Shown one piece after another: positions 26,534-36,031 of a stretch of 64,000 nt of DNA. Numbering within the stretch: the stretch's first letter is position 1; each line of letters begins with the position of its first letter. The stretch is from an uncultured Lachnospiraceae bacterium. GTDB taxonomy: Bacteria; Bacillota; Clostridia; Lachnospirales; Lachnospiraceae. Location of the stretch: assembly GCA_947626745.1 (NCBI GenBank), contig CANQTF010000011.1, forward strand, positions 1-64,000, read 5' to 3'. Made by a program: the position numbers and the translations under genes. Under the pieces are notes generated by a model, which was not told the origin of the DNA, did not search any database, and saw only the letters and a program-made list of their open reading frames with translations.

Positions 26534-26663
26534 AAGTCTTCTCCCCGAAAATAAACTCTTATTACTTAATTTATTATCCGTTTATACAGTCTATTCCTAT
26601 TGATTATTGCGGCGGCAGACTATATACTATAAGAAATCATGCAAAGATTGGGGATAATTGGAT

Positions 26664-27398
26664 ATGATTCGTTTGGTTTTGGTTGCGTTGTTTGTAACGG
26701 TATTTCTGATCGTGAGTCTCCCGATCCAGTTCGTGGAATTCATCATCGGCAAATTTGACCCCGACGTCAAAAGCCGCAGTTCTCTTGCGATCGTGAACTG
26801 GGCGTTCCGCGTCGTGCTCTTTCTCTCCGGTGTGTCCGTGACCGTGCTGGGAGAGGAGAATGTACCCAAGGACGAGGCCGTCCTGTATATCGGGAACCAC
26901 AGAAGTTATTTCGACGTCATCATGACTTATGTACGTGTGCCAAGGCCCACCGGCTACATGGCCAAAGTCGGGATGCTGCGTGTACCGTCTCTGAGCACAT
27001 GGATGAAATATCTCCACTGTATCTTTTTGGACAGAAGCAATATCAAGGCCGGCATGCAGTCGATCCTTGACGCCATCGAAAAGGTAAGATCCGGTATCTC
27101 TATCTGTATCTTTCCCGAGGGAACGCGCAACAGGACCGAAGAGACGCTCCTTGCATTCCATGACGGCAGCTTTAAGATCGCCGAGAAGACAGGGTGTCCC
27201 GTCGTGCCTATGAGCATCAATAACGCCGGCGCGATCTGGGAAGAACATCTGCCTTGGATCAAAAAGGCACATGTGGTCATCGAGTACGGCAAACCGATCT
27301 ATGTGAGGGATCTGGACCGTGAACAGAAACGTCATCTGAGCGCAACGGTGCAGGACGTGATCAGGGCAAACTATGAGAAGAACAAGGCATTGGTGTGA
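26664..27398 (+). CDS. plsC: 1-acyl-sn-glycerol-3-phosphate acyltransferase
   Basis: 244 residues from the ATG at 26664; a TTG two codons earlier is a possible alternative. One N-terminal membrane helix precedes the acyltransferase motifs: block I YIGNHRSYFDV (NHx4D), the substrate block FLDRSNIKAG and block III FPEGTRNR. It adds the second acyl chain to make phosphatidic acid. It is a single gene, ending 3 bases from a convergent stop. Confidence 0.88.
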   Translation: MIRLVLVALFVTVFLIVSLPIQFVEFIIGKFDPDVKSRSSLAIVNWAFRVVLFLSGVSVTVLGEENVPKDEAVLYIGNHRSYFDVIMTYVRVPRPTGYMAKVGMLRVPSLSTWMKYLHCIFLDRSNIKAGMQSILDAIEKVRSGISICIFPEGTRNRTEETLLAFHDGSFKIAEKTGCPVVPMSINNAGAIWEEHLPWIKKAHVVIEYGKPIYVRDLDREQKRHLSATVQDVIRANYEKNKALV

Positions 27399-27401
27399 TC
27401 C

Positions 27402-28982
27402 TTAATCTTCCACAAGATAAAGCTCCTCCATGATCGAGCTCATCATCAGCACGAACTCCGCGTTGAGCTCCACCTGATTCATAATGCCCTTGTTCTCGTC
27501 GATGCTCACATAATTGCGGCTTCCCGCTCCGTCCAGATAACTGATAGACTGCAGGTTGCGTCCCAGCAGGTAGTGCAGATGATTCTGCAGAACGGTTGCG
27601 TACTCGTGATTTGTGATGATATGATCCACGACCGCCAGCCGGGTAATGTCACGCAGCAACTCCGCGCTGCCGCTTGACTGCTCCTCCATGCTCACGAGAA
27701 ACTTGGAATTTTTCGAGGCATAAGAGATCCTCTCACCCTCCTGCATCAAAATCTTGATCAGCGCATCACAGGTATCCACGTCCACCTTCTGCTTGGTGGA
27801 AAGATAGGTCACACAGCCCCAGAACACAAAATTATTGCCCATATCCGTCACGGGATACTGCTGGAGATACTTCCTGATCTCATTGTGATAGCCGTAATTC
27901 CCCGTGGCACGGTAAAGCTCCGTTGCGGCGTAGAAGTATTCTTCCGGCGATACGTCTGCAAGGTACTGCCCCGCGTATCGGTATGCCCTGTCCGCCGCCT
28001 TCAGGCATTTCGTGGCAAACTCCCTGTCATAATTTTGATACAGATAGCTGAATTTCGCCATTGTGGCCGCAAACTGTATCGTCGCATCCATGGTGACGGG
28101 ATCAATGTAGAGCAGATAGCCGAGCGCAACGCTGTCGGCGCTGCTGACGGAAGAGTACACCGCCCCGCTCCTGCTGTCCTGCATCTTTAAAAGCCAGTCT
28201 ATCTCATACTTCACTTCGTCGAGCACATCGGGGATCCCGTTGCCGCTCTCGGGAATGCCCACCGCATCGTCAAACACTTCCGGATAAAGCTCATAGGCAA
28301 GCAGCAGATGATCGACCGTACTGCAGCCGGTCGGCACGTCGCGGGTAGACGCCTCGTCCACATGCCAGCCGCCGGACACGTCTAACTTCACGGAAGCCTC
28401 GTCTTTCATCTGCGCTTCCTTCGTGTGGCACGCATTATGCGCCGCCTCCCCCGCCAGCTCCGACGACAGCGTCAGACCGCAGCGGTTGTAATAATACTGC
28501 TTCAGCGCGGCATCGTACAGCTCCCGATAGGGGTTCTTCGCTATTTCAAACGTGTAGGACTGCCCGATGACCGCCGCCTCTATGTAGTAAGTGCCTTCCG
28601 TCTGAAAAGACGTAAAATCGCCGTAACTGATACAGGCGCCCGTCTCCTCGTCGTACCCTTTCCGTTCGATCTTTCCCGTGTAGACGTTCTGCCCGTTCTC
28701 TGCATCGATGATCTCGAAATCCTCGGGAAGCTCTTCCCCGCAAAAAAGCGCGATCTTATTGCTGCTGACGGCATAGCCCTGCTGATCGACCAGAATGCTC
28801 GGCAGACTCTCCGGCACCTCATAATCAAACTCCGGAGACAGCCCCAATGTGGTCAGGAAGCCGTCCCCGTCCCCTGTTTTGCCCGCGTCTGACGTAAACT
28901 CGTTCTTGTAGGCACAGCCCGTCAACGGCAGGAGCACGCTGAACAATATGCAGATGATCGATCGTAAGTGTCTTCTTCCCAT
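27402..28982 (-). CDS. GH9-like lipoprotein, catalytic residues apparently replaced
   Basis: 526 residues. Lipobox LTGC at Cys23. An Ig-like CelD_N domain (about 60-148, VDQQGYAVSSNKIALFCGEE) is followed by an (alpha/alpha)6 domain of glycoside hydrolase family 9 (YYYNRCGLTL, SGGWHVDEAST, GNGIPDVLDEVKYEIDWLLK, LHYLLGRNLQSISYLDG). Active GH9 enzymes have the base pair of Asp in GGWYDAGD; here the site is GGWHVDEAS (204-212). The acid Glu of NEVAxNxNA reads NQVELNAEF (502-510), and the HHR substrate motif is absent. It may be a carbohydrate-binding pseudoenzyme. It follows the amidohydrolase by 9 bases. Confidence 0.8.
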   Translation of the reverse strand: MGRRHLRSIICILFSVLLPLTGCAYKNEFTSDAGKTGDGDGFLTTLGLSPEFDYEVPESLPSILVDQQGYAVSSNKIALFCGEELPEDFEIIDAENGQNVYTGKIERKGYDEETGACISYGDFTSFQTEGTYYIEAAVIGQSYTFEIAKNPYRELYDAALKQYYYNRCGLTLSSELAGEAAHNACHTKEAQMKDEASVKLDVSGGWHVDEASTRDVPTGCSTVDHLLLAYELYPEVFDDAVGIPESGNGIPDVLDEVKYEIDWLLKMQDSRSGAVYSSVSSADSVALGYLLYIDPVTMDATIQFAATMAKFSYLYQNYDREFATKCLKAADRAYRYAGQYLADVSPEEYFYAATELYRATGNYGYHNEIRKYLQQYPVTDMGNNFVFWGCVTYLSTKQKVDVDTCDALIKILMQEGERISYASKNSKFLVSMEEQSSGSAELLRDITRLAVVDHIITNHEYATVLQNHLHYLLGRNLQSISYLDGAGSRNYVSIDENKGIMNQVELNAEFVLMMSSIMEELYLVED

Positions 28983-28991
28983 GACTCCATA

Positions 28992-30176
28992 TTAACACAA
29001 AAGTCCGCATTCTTCATCATAATATACAATTTTCCCTTCGATGACCGTACACAGCGTTCTGGTAAACACCTCCATCGGATTGCCGTCAAAGATCGCCACA
29101 TCGCCGTCCTTCCCCACCGCAAGGCTTCCCATTCTGTCGTCTACGCCGCAGATCCTGGCCGGATTGATCGTGACGGCCCGGAAGCCGTCCTCCAGCGCCA
29201 TCCCTTCCTTGACTGCCAGACCTGCGCAGATCGGCAGGAACTGTATTTTGGAAACGGGGTGATCCGTGGTGACGGCGGTAAGGATCCCGCTGCCGCTGAG
29301 CACGCCCGCCGTCTTAAACGCCATGTTGCGAACCTCGATCTTATTGCGGCTCGCCATATCCGGCCCGACGATAGCCGGGAAACCGGCCTTCTGCAGCTCC
29401 TCTGTGATAAGATGTCCCTCGCTGCAGTGATCGAGCGTCATCTTAAGCCCGAATTCTTTGGCGATGCGCACCGCGGTCAGGATATCGTCCGCCCTGTGCG
29501 CATGCGCCTTTAACGGTATTTCGCCCCGCAGTACCGGCAGCCAGCATTCATAGCGGAAATCTCTCTCCATATCCGGATCCGCAGTGATCTTTTTTTCATA
29601 TGCCCTTGCCTTGGTCAGCTCCTCTCGAAGCTTGGCGGCGATCGCCATGCGGGTGGCGGGCGAGATGTCCTTTCCGGCATAATTTACCTTCGGGTTCTCG
29701 CCAAAGGCCACTTTCATGGCAGCCGGCGCTTTGACGATCATCTCGTCTATGCATCTGCCGTGTGTCTTGACGAAGGCAAACTGGCCGCCGACCACGTTGG
29801 CGCTCCCCGGCCCGATCATGGCCGCCGTGATCCCCGCCTTCAGCGCGTCGTGAAAGGCGGCGTCCATCGGATTGATCGCATCGACGGCACGCAGATAGGG
29901 CGTGACGGGATCCACTGTCTCGTTGCAGTCGTCCCCCTCCATCCCTTTCTTCTCCTCCGTGATGCCCATATGGCAATGCGCTTCGATCATGCCCGGCATG
30001 ACAAGATTTCCCTTCGCATCGATCACCTGAATATCCTCCCCGTCCTGCTGCCCGGGTGCGCTGTATTCCCTCATATCGCCCAGCGCGGTGATCCTGCCCT
30101 GCTCTATCTTCAGGTAGCCGTCGGCATGATCCTCCTCTTCCATTGTCTTTATATTTCCATGAATGATAACCAGCAT
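28992..30176 (-). CDS. Amidohydrolase-superfamily protein (imidazolonepropionase-like)
   Basis: 394 residues. A small N-terminal beta domain is followed by the metal-dependent TIM barrel. The first His pair reads MIEAHCHMG (AHxH), further ligands appear near LKAHAHRADD and TLDHCSEGH, and a late Asp in VTTDHPV. The substrate is probably a cyclic amide but cannot be named. It sits between spoIIQ (21 bases upstream) and the GH9-like lipoprotein, so it may be expressed with the sporulation pair. Confidence 0.85.
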   Translation of the reverse strand: MLVIIHGNIKTMEEEDHADGYLKIEQGRITALGDMREYSAPGQQDGEDIQVIDAKGNLVMPGMIEAHCHMGITEEKKGMEGDDCNETVDPVTPYLRAVDAINPMDAAFHDALKAGITAAMIGPGSANVVGGQFAFVKTHGRCIDEMIVKAPAAMKVAFGENPKVNYAGKDISPATRMAIAAKLREELTKARAYEKKITADPDMERDFRYECWLPVLRGEIPLKAHAHRADDILTAVRIAKEFGLKMTLDHCSEGHLITEELQKAGFPAIVGPDMASRNKIEVRNMAFKTAGVLSGSGILTAVTTDHPVSKIQFLPICAGLAVKEGMALEDGFRAVTINPARICGVDDRMGSLAVGKDGDVAIFDGNPMEVFTRTLCTVIEGKIVYYDEECGLLC

Positions 30177-30197
30177 AACATGTCCTCGTTGACGGTA

Positions 30198-31151
30198 TTA
30201 CTGCAGCTTGCTCATCGGGTTCACGGGTTCTCCGTCCTTCGTCAGCTTAAAGTACACGTTCGTCCCTTCCACACTGTAGTATTTGGTCGGCGACGCGACC
30301 GTCCCGATGCCGTCTCCCACGCTCACATAACTTCCCTCGGAGACCGTGATGTTCTCCAACTGTCCGTAAGTCAGCTCATAGCCGTTGCCAAGATCCGTCA
30401 CCACCGTGTTGCCGATGATCGGATCATATCCTACGGACGTCACCCGTCCGTTAGCCGCCGCGGTGATGCTCTCTCCCTGATCCGCCGCGATCACAATGGC
30501 CGGATTGTATTTATACTGCTGCAGCGTCGGGAAATAGATCGTCTTATCCATGCTGTAGTTGATGAGCACGTCTCCCACGATAGGCCATACCAGACCGTCC
30601 TCCTCATGGAAGTCGAGCGTCGGCTGCACGGTCGTGGAGATCGCCTCGGCCGTCTCCGGCGCTTCGGCGCGCTTGGCGGTGTCCACCGTCTCGTCAAACA
30701 TGCCCTCTTCCTCTTCTTCGGTCTTCTTTGACTGCGCTGCCGCATGATCCGCGTCATCCGTCTTCTTATCTTCGGATGCATCGCCTTCCGTTTCGTCCGT
30801 CCGGCTTTCCGCAGCCGCCCCGCTTCCGCTCTGTTTTGCCGCAGAGAGCTTGTCTCCGGTATTCTCTACATTCTGGGAGTTGGCCTCCTGAAAACTCGGA
30901 TCATAGTCGAGATCGTCGGTTCCCACGTCGGCGAACAGTGTGTCCAACTCCTCTCCCGACAGCATATTCTCCGCCGTCGCGCTCCCTTCCTGCTCAATCG
31001 TCTCAAAATCCACCACATAATTTTCTTTTTCCGCATCGTTGTTCCTGCGCACAAAGATCCCCGTCACCGTCAGCGCCGTCAGAACAAGCACGGACGTCGC
31101 CAGCATAATGATTCGTTCTTTCCTAACACCGTTTCTATTTCTTCTTACCAT
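30198..31151 (-). CDS. spoIIQ: SpoIIQ-like forespore protein with degenerate M23 domain
   Basis: 317 residues. A single N-terminal transmembrane helix (about 15-34), a Glu/Ser/Ala-rich spacer of about 160 residues and a C-terminal LytM/M23 fold (AIVIAADQGESITAAANGRV, then TDLGNGYELTYGQLENITVS). The zinc ligands of active M23 peptidases (HxxxD and HxH) are absent: the sites read AIVIAAD, YGQLE and VYFKL. The same loss is known in the Bacillus protein, which acts as a scaffold with SpoIIIAH during engulfment. It follows spoIID by 86 bases, the order usual in Clostridia. Confidence 0.85.
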   Translation of the reverse strand: MVRRNRNGVRKERIIMLATSVLVLTALTVTGIFVRRNNDAEKENYVVDFETIEQEGSATAENMLSGEELDTLFADVGTDDLDYDPSFQEANSQNVENTGDKLSAAKQSGSGAAAESRTDETEGDASEDKKTDDADHAAAQSKKTEEEEEGMFDETVDTAKRAEAPETAEAISTTVQPTLDFHEEDGLVWPIVGDVLINYSMDKTIYFPTLQQYKYNPAIVIAADQGESITAAANGRVTSVGYDPIIGNTVVTDLGNGYELTYGQLENITVSEGSYVSVGDGIGTVASPTKYYSVEGTNVYFKLTKDGEPVNPMSKLQ

Positions 31152-31237
31152 GAAATCATGCCTCCTGTTTTCACGTTTGCTTCATAGAACTTTTCGTAAA
31201 AGTTTACATGGTGTTAGTCTTACCCGTTTCTGACAGG

Positions 31238-32218
31238 TTATTCAATTTTTGCTAATTCTGTCCCGCGAAAAAAATCCTGCAGTATCTGATCGAAGGTCTC
31301 ACCGTTTATCGCCTTGCAGTTTGCGCTGTACTGACTCATTCCAAAGCCGTGCCCCACGCCTGTGACGTCAAAAATGATCTGCGTGTCCGTCCGCCTGATC
31401 TCAAAGGACGCCGACGACAGACCGAACAGATAGCGGAAAGCCTCGCCGTCCATCTCCCCGACTTCCTCATCGTCCTCATAAAACCGCACCTCCGTCACAT
31501 ATCCCGCATCGTCGCGGTCAAACCGCACGCCCTCCCACAGCTTCTCCGCATCGTGATCTGTTCCCACGCAGTCCTGCACCGCACGCAAAAACTTCATCTT
31601 GGAGACCGCCGTCTCGCTCCGATAATCCCGCGCCGCCTTGTCCTGTGTGCAGGAGACGCTCTTTAGATAGGGAAAGCTGTCCGTCTCCCACACTGCGCCA
31701 GCGTCTCTGGTCAGGCCGTTGCTTATTCTGAAATAGGGCGTCTGCGCGGGTTCTCCGTGATAGGCCAGATACAGCCCTTCCGTCTCCTGCGCCGCCTCCG
31801 CATAGACCGAAAGCGCGTCCTGCTCTTCCCTGTCCGCGCCGTACCATTTCTCCAGCCCGTCGCCGGACACGCGAAACAGCCGTCCTTCCCGCCCCTGCCC
31901 TGCCCGCACTACCTCCGTCCGCAGGAGGATCGCCTGTGCTTTCAACGCCTCCGGCTCATACGCCTTCGGTATGACCGCTTCCAGCTTGTAGGCGATATAT
32001 TCTTCTAAGGAAAGCTCCCAGACGCCCCATTCCATATCCGCCTGAATGCGGTATCCCGCGTCCCCCTCTTTCCCGCCGTCTGCACGCAGCGCATCCTTTT
32101 CCGCTCCGGCATGTCCCCACAGACAGGCGCAGACATACGGCAGCAAAAAAACAAACAAAAGAAAGCCTAAGGCATCTCCTTTGTTTGTTCTTTTTAAGAC
32201 GATTCTGTTTTCTTTCAT
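31238..32218 (-). CDS. spoIID: Stage II sporulation protein D (lytic transglycosylase)
   Basis: 326 residues with an N-terminal membrane helix (about 17-35). SpoIID cleaves glycan strands during engulfment with SpoIIM and SpoIIP. Family landmarks are LEEYIAYKLEAVIPKAYEPE, LKAQAILLRT and the late GVGHGFGMSQYSANCKA. The catalytic Glu of SpoIID normally lies two residues before the Pro (EMP); here that place is Val82 (VIP) with Glu80 nearby. Activity is therefore uncertain or the site is rearranged. A sigma-E promoter overlaps a hairpin just upstream. Confidence 0.88.
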   Translation of the reverse strand: MKENRIVLKRTNKGDALGFLLFVFLLPYVCACLWGHAGAEKDALRADGGKEGDAGYRIQADMEWGVWELSLEEYIAYKLEAVIPKAYEPEALKAQAILLRTEVVRAGQGREGRLFRVSGDGLEKWYGADREEQDALSVYAEAAQETEGLYLAYHGEPAQTPYFRISNGLTRDAGAVWETDSFPYLKSVSCTQDKAARDYRSETAVSKMKFLRAVQDCVGTDHDAEKLWEGVRFDRDDAGYVTEVRFYEDDEEVGEMDGEAFRYLFGLSSASFEIRRTDTQIIFDVTGVGHGFGMSQYSANCKAINGETFDQILQDFFRGTELAKIE

Positions 32219-32225
32219 GAAGCAC

Positions 32226-32250
32226 CCCGCATACTTTATTTGTATGCGGG
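32226..32250. repeat. Perfect 9-bp hairpin before spoIID
   Basis: CCCGCATAC (32226-32234) and GTATGCGGG (32242-32250) with a 7-base loop. On the minus strand the second arm carries the likely SD (GCGGGG) of spoIID, and the other arm forms the -10 of the sigma-E promoter. Long transcripts arriving from upstream would fold it and hide the SD, while the short sigma-E message would not. Confidence 0.55.
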
Positions 32251-32267
32251 CGCCTCAGCTGATATTC
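32239..32267 (-). promoter_or_regulatory. Sigma-E promoter of spoIID
   Basis: On the minus strand GAATATC (32267-32261), 14 bases, then CATACAAA (32246-32239), two mismatches to KMATATT-N14-CATACANT. Start would fall roughly 15 bases before the spoIID ATG. Confidence 0.65.
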
Positions 32268-32280
32268 CCGCGTGCATAAG

Positions 32281-33381
32281 TCACTGCGCCAGATCCAAGT
32301 GCTGCGCCATGTCCAAATGCTGCACGGTGGACACGTTTCCGTTCTCATAGAGGAAAATGCCCGTTCTTCTGATCAGTGCATTTGTCTGGTTATCCTGTGC
32401 GGCGTTCAGAGAAAACTCTGTGGACACACTGCCAAGCCCGATAGCTCCCACGCCAAGATCGGACAGGTGATACAAAATATCGTTCCCCGCCTCGTCTTTG
32501 GTCCAGATCAGCAGCTTATCCCATATCTCATCCGCCTCGTCGATCCAGCCGTTGCCGTCGGCGTCATACCGCGCCAGATCCGCAAACCCGTCGCCGGACT
32601 TCGTGCCGAACAGCTCTCCGCCGTCATTGATCACGCCGTCATTGTTCAGATCCAGCGCCAAAAAACCGCTGCCGGATGCAAGCGACGATATCTCTTCTTC
32701 CGTGCCGTCCTGATCCAGATCAAAAAAGAATTTCTGATCCGACACACTCGCCACATTGGTGTCCAGATTGATCACAAGCGGATCGCAATACTTGATCCCG
32801 GTACCGTAAGTCTCCTCATAGTACTCTTCAAACCTGCGGCTCATGGAACACTCCAGTTGAAACGACAGCTCCCTGCCGTCCGCCGTTCTGACCACTCCGG
32901 CAGTGGAAAAAGATGTACACTCCTGCTCCATGTGGTAATAAGAGTTGGTGATCATACCCGCCTGATAGACGGTCTTACCGCTTCCCGTATCACCCTGCTG
33001 CACACCACCGCCGGAGCCGTTTGGTGTCTCCATGCCCCACCGGTCCCTGCCGAAACCAAACAACAGCTCCATCAAGAACGCCATACAGTACTGCCTGATC
33101 GTCGTGACCGCGTCCTGCGGCTGCCGCCTTGCCGTCACTCTGCCCGGATTGGACAGATTTTTAAAATGTGTTGTGATATCTTCCAAATTTGCGGCGTTTT
33201 CTTCTTCCTCTTCGGCCTGTTCCGCATCTTCTCCGGAACTGATCAGATCTCCGAAAAGGCTTTCCAGATCTTCGTTCGGTCCTCCTGTGCGCCGCACGGT
33301 GGACGCGGTCACTGATCTTGCCGTGACAGAAGTATAACTTCTGCTCGATTCCATATCTACTGCGCTGGAATCAATCCTCAC
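32281..33381 (-). CDS. Protein with calcium-loop (EF-hand-like) repeats
   Basis: 366 residues from the GTG at 33381 (SD aaaggagg 5 bases ahead). The N-terminal 90 residues are Ser/Thr-rich with an acidic patch. The C-terminal third has two or three Asp-rich calcium loops: FFFDLDQDGTEEEI, LDLNNDGVINDGGELFG and YDADGNGWIDEADEIWDKLL, as in VCBS/haemolysin-type and dockerin-like proteins. No signal peptide is visible, so its location is unclear. The closing text HLDMAQHLDLAQ is a short repeat. I recall similar unassigned proteins in Lachnospiraceae. Confidence 0.75.
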   Translation of the reverse strand: MRIDSSAVDMESSRSYTSVTARSVTASTVRRTGGPNEDLESLFGDLISSGEDAEQAEEEEENAANLEDITTHFKNLSNPGRVTARRQPQDAVTTIRQYCMAFLMELLFGFGRDRWGMETPNGSGGGVQQGDTGSGKTVYQAGMITNSYYHMEQECTSFSTAGVVRTADGRELSFQLECSMSRRFEEYYEETYGTGIKYCDPLVINLDTNVASVSDQKFFFDLDQDGTEEEISSLASGSGFLALDLNNDGVINDGGELFGTKSGDGFADLARYDADGNGWIDEADEIWDKLLIWTKDEAGNDILYHLSDLGVGAIGLGSVSTEFSLNAAQDNQTNALIRRTGIFLYENGNVSTVQHLDMAQHLDLAQ

Positions 33382-33451
33382 TGCTTCCTCCTTTTGTCCA
33401 GACCATGATCTCTGCCTGTCTGTGCCACCGACTGCACCGTCCATGATGCAT

Positions 33452-33509
33452 GGCAAATAGAAAGGACGGTATCCTCAAAGTAAATCCTTTTCTTTGAAAA
33501 ATACCGTCC
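33452..33509 (-). terminator. Terminator-like hairpin after the hydratase gene
   Basis: GGACGGTAT and ATACCGTCC (arms 33464-33472 and 33501-33509), with an inner CAAAG/CTTTG pairing, followed on the minus strand by TTTCTATTT. It lies about 95 bases beyond the stop at 33603. Confidence 0.6.
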
Positions 33510-33602
33510 GTGGTCTGACCCTATTCAGATTCAAGAAACGATCGTCTGGCCAAGAGCAACCGCCCCTTGTACCTTATATATCGTCTTCTTTGGCCGTTTA
33601 GT

Positions 33603-35900
33603 TTAGTCCACTCTGTTATAATTGATGAGACAGCCCTTCAAGATGATCTGTCTTTCCTCGTCCGTCAGTTCGCCTAACCGCAAGTCAAATCCGATGAGCT
33701 TATCCTCCTCTGTCGATACCTTGTACGCCTTAATCACATCTGCTTTCTCCTCGACCGCTTTCCGGATACCCGGGAAAAACAGATAGTCCAGATTCCTGAA
33801 GGGCAGTTCGCCCGCCGGGATCAGGAACGGCAGCATACCCCAGTTGATCAGATTGGAGCGGTAGCGCTTGGTGGCGTACTCGTTGGCAATATTCGCCCAG
33901 CCGCCCAGCACCTTCTGACAGCTTGCCGCCTGTTCCCTGGCCGAGCCGTCGCCCGGCTTCACCGCGAAGATCGTAGAGCCGAAGCCCGTATTCTCATGGG
34001 ATGCGTCCGCAAAAGTTTTCTTAATGACGCACATCACCGGTTTTACATCAGGATGCACCTGACAGGGATGCTCTCCCTGCATCCGCGCCTTTTCCACCCG
34101 CTGAATGTCCTTCGCGCGCCCTACGTACTCGGGATCTTTGCGGGACAGCGTGAACTCCGCCAGTCCAAGGGGATTGGAGCGGTAAGATGAGGTCTCGCCG
34201 GAAGGGATCAGCTCGTCCGTGGTCGTGACCGGATCATGTATCTCCGACACCACCCGCAGCACAAGGTTGTCCGGAAGCGCACTCATCTCAGGCCAGTCCT
34301 TGATGTTCGGGCCGAACTTGATCTCCACGCTTTCGTCCGCCACGCCCTTGGAATCAAATACGCGGTTCTTGTATATATCCGCATCAAAATGATACTTGTA
34401 CTTTCCGATCTCGCCGTCGAATGCCGTCGCCGCCGTGAGCATACCCTTGTTCGCTGCCGTCGCGGCGATAGAGCGCGCGTCCATGAGAGCCACGGAGGAT
34501 ATCTGCCCGTTCTGCAGCTTGGAGCCTTCCCTGTTGGGGAAATTTCTCGTGGAGTGGCGGATACTGAACGCATTGTTGGCGGGTGTATCGCCCGCGCCGA
34601 AGCACGGTCCGCAGAATGCCGTCTTCAGGACGGCGCCCGTCTCCAGTATCGCCGCCGCGCAGCCGTTCTTGATCAGCTCCATATAGATCGGCATGGAAGC
34701 GGGATATACGCTCAAGGTGAAACCGTCCGATCCTATGTACGAGCCTTTTAAAATATCCGCCGCCGCGCAGATATTCTCAAAGCCGCCGCCCGCGCAGCCG
34801 GCAATAATGCCCTGATCGACCATGAATCTGCCGTTGACGATCTTATCCTGAAGAGAGTACGGGACCGCACCGTCCAAGCTGACCTTGGCGCGCTCCTCCA
34901 CATCGTGCAGGACATCCTTCAGATTGGCGTTGACCTCATCGATCGTGTATGTATTGCTGGGGTGGAACGGCATCGCGATCATCGGTCTGACCGCGGAGAG
35001 ATCCACCGTAATCATGCCGTCATAATAGGCCACGTCTCCCGGCTTCAACTCCTTGTATTCTTCCGCTCTGCCGTGAATGTCATAGAACTCTCTGATCTGC
35101 TCGTCCGTCTGCCAGATAGATGACAGACAGGTCGTCTCCGTGGTCATAACGTCGATGCCGATCCGAAAATCCGCGCTCAGGGACGCAACCCCCGGGCCGA
35201 CAAACTCCATTACCTTATTCTTGACATAGCCGTTATCAAACACCGCACCGATGATAGCAAGCGCAACGTCCTGCGGGCCGACGCCCTTCACCGGCTCTCC
35301 CGTCAGATAGACGCCGACGATGCCCGGCATGTTGATATCGTAAGTCTGTGACAGAAGCTGCTTGACCAGCTCCGGTCCGCCCTCACCCATAGCCATCGTG
35401 CCGAGCGCGCCGTATCTGGTATGGGAATCCGATCCCAAGATCATCTTGCCGCCGCCCGCGAGCATCTCTCTCGCATACTGATGAATGACCGCCTGATGCG
35501 GAGGCACATAGACGCCGCCGTACTTCTTCGCACAGGTCAGTCCAAACATGTGATCGTCCTCGTTGATCGTGCCGCCCACCGCACACAGAGAATTATGGCA
35601 GTTCGTCAGCACATAGGGAATCGGGAATCTCTTAAGTCCCGACGCTCTCGCCGTCTGAATGATCCCCACAAAAGTGATATCGTGGGAAGTCAGCTTATCA
35701 AATCTGATCTTCAGCTTCTCCATATTGCCCGAGGTATTGTGGTCGCGCAGAATACCGTAAGCCATCGTATTCTGTGCCGCCTCGGCCTTGGACAGCTCTC
35801 TGCCCGTCTTATTCTTGATCTGCGCTGCCGCGTCCGCACCGTCCGGAATGATCTCCGTCCCGCCTACGAGGTATGCGCCGCCTTCCGTTAATTCGATCAT
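33603..35900 (-). CDS. Aconitase-family hydratase (YbhJ-like)
   Basis: 765 residues, SD ggagagga. It has the aconitase layout: [11 protein letters not shown] substrate loop, three cluster-type Cys positions (TCLSSI at about 260, then CGPCFGAG), and a swivelling C-terminal domain with GWANIANEY. It differs from AcnA and AcnB in length and opening text and resembles E. coli YbhJ, an aconitase relative of unknown substrate. Whether it supplies citrate-isocitrate conversion here is open. No citrate synthase or isocitrate dehydrogenase is adjacent. A promoter lies at 36003-36031. Confidence 0.8.
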   Translation of the reverse strand: MIELTEGGAYLVGGTEIIPDGADAAAQIKNKTGRELSKAEAAQNTMAYGILRDHNTSGNMEKLKIRFDKLTSHDITFVGIIQTARASGLKRFPIPYVLTNCHNSLCAVGGTINEDDHMFGLTCAKKYGGVYVPPHQAVIHQYAREMLAGGGKMILGSDSHTRYGALGTMAMGEGGPELVKQLLSQTYDINMPGIVGVYLTGEPVKGVGPQDVALAIIGAVFDNGYVKNKVMEFVGPGVASLSADFRIGIDVMTTETTCLSSIWQTDEQIREFYDIHGRAEEYKELKPGDVAYYDGMITVDLSAVRPMIAMPFHPSNTYTIDEVNANLKDVLHDVEERAKVSLDGAVPYSLQDKIVNGRFMVDQGIIAGCAGGGFENICAAADILKGSYIGSDGFTLSVYPASMPIYMELIKNGCAAAILETGAVLKTAFCGPCFGAGDTPANNAFSIRHSTRNFPNREGSKLQNGQISSVALMDARSIAATAANKGMLTAATAFDGEIGKYKYHFDADIYKNRVFDSKGVADESVEIKFGPNIKDWPEMSALPDNLVLRVVSEIHDPVTTTDELIPSGETSSYRSNPLGLAEFTLSRKDPEYVGRAKDIQRVEKARMQGEHPCQVHPDVKPVMCVIKKTFADASHENTGFGSTIFAVKPGDGSAREQAASCQKVLGGWANIANEYATKRYRSNLINWGMLPFLIPAGELPFRNLDYLFFPGIRKAVEEKADVIKAYKVSTEEDKLIGFDLRLGELTDEERQIILKGCLINYNRVD

Positions 35901-36002
35901 AATGACTCCTCTCCTTGCTGTTTATTTCATGATAACATAGCCGTCTCATGCGCCGCGCTGCGACAAAACCTTTGGGTTTTCCGCGCGTCGGCTTTCGCGT
36001 CT

Positions 36003-36031
36003 ATTATACCTAATATCTGTTTTTCGCGCAA
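36003..36031 (-). promoter_or_regulatory. Sigma-A promoter of the hydratase gene
   Basis: TTGCGC (36031-36026), 17-base spacer, TATAAT (36008-36003), on the minus strand. The rest of the 290-base gap up to 36190 shows no gene. Confidence 0.65.
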
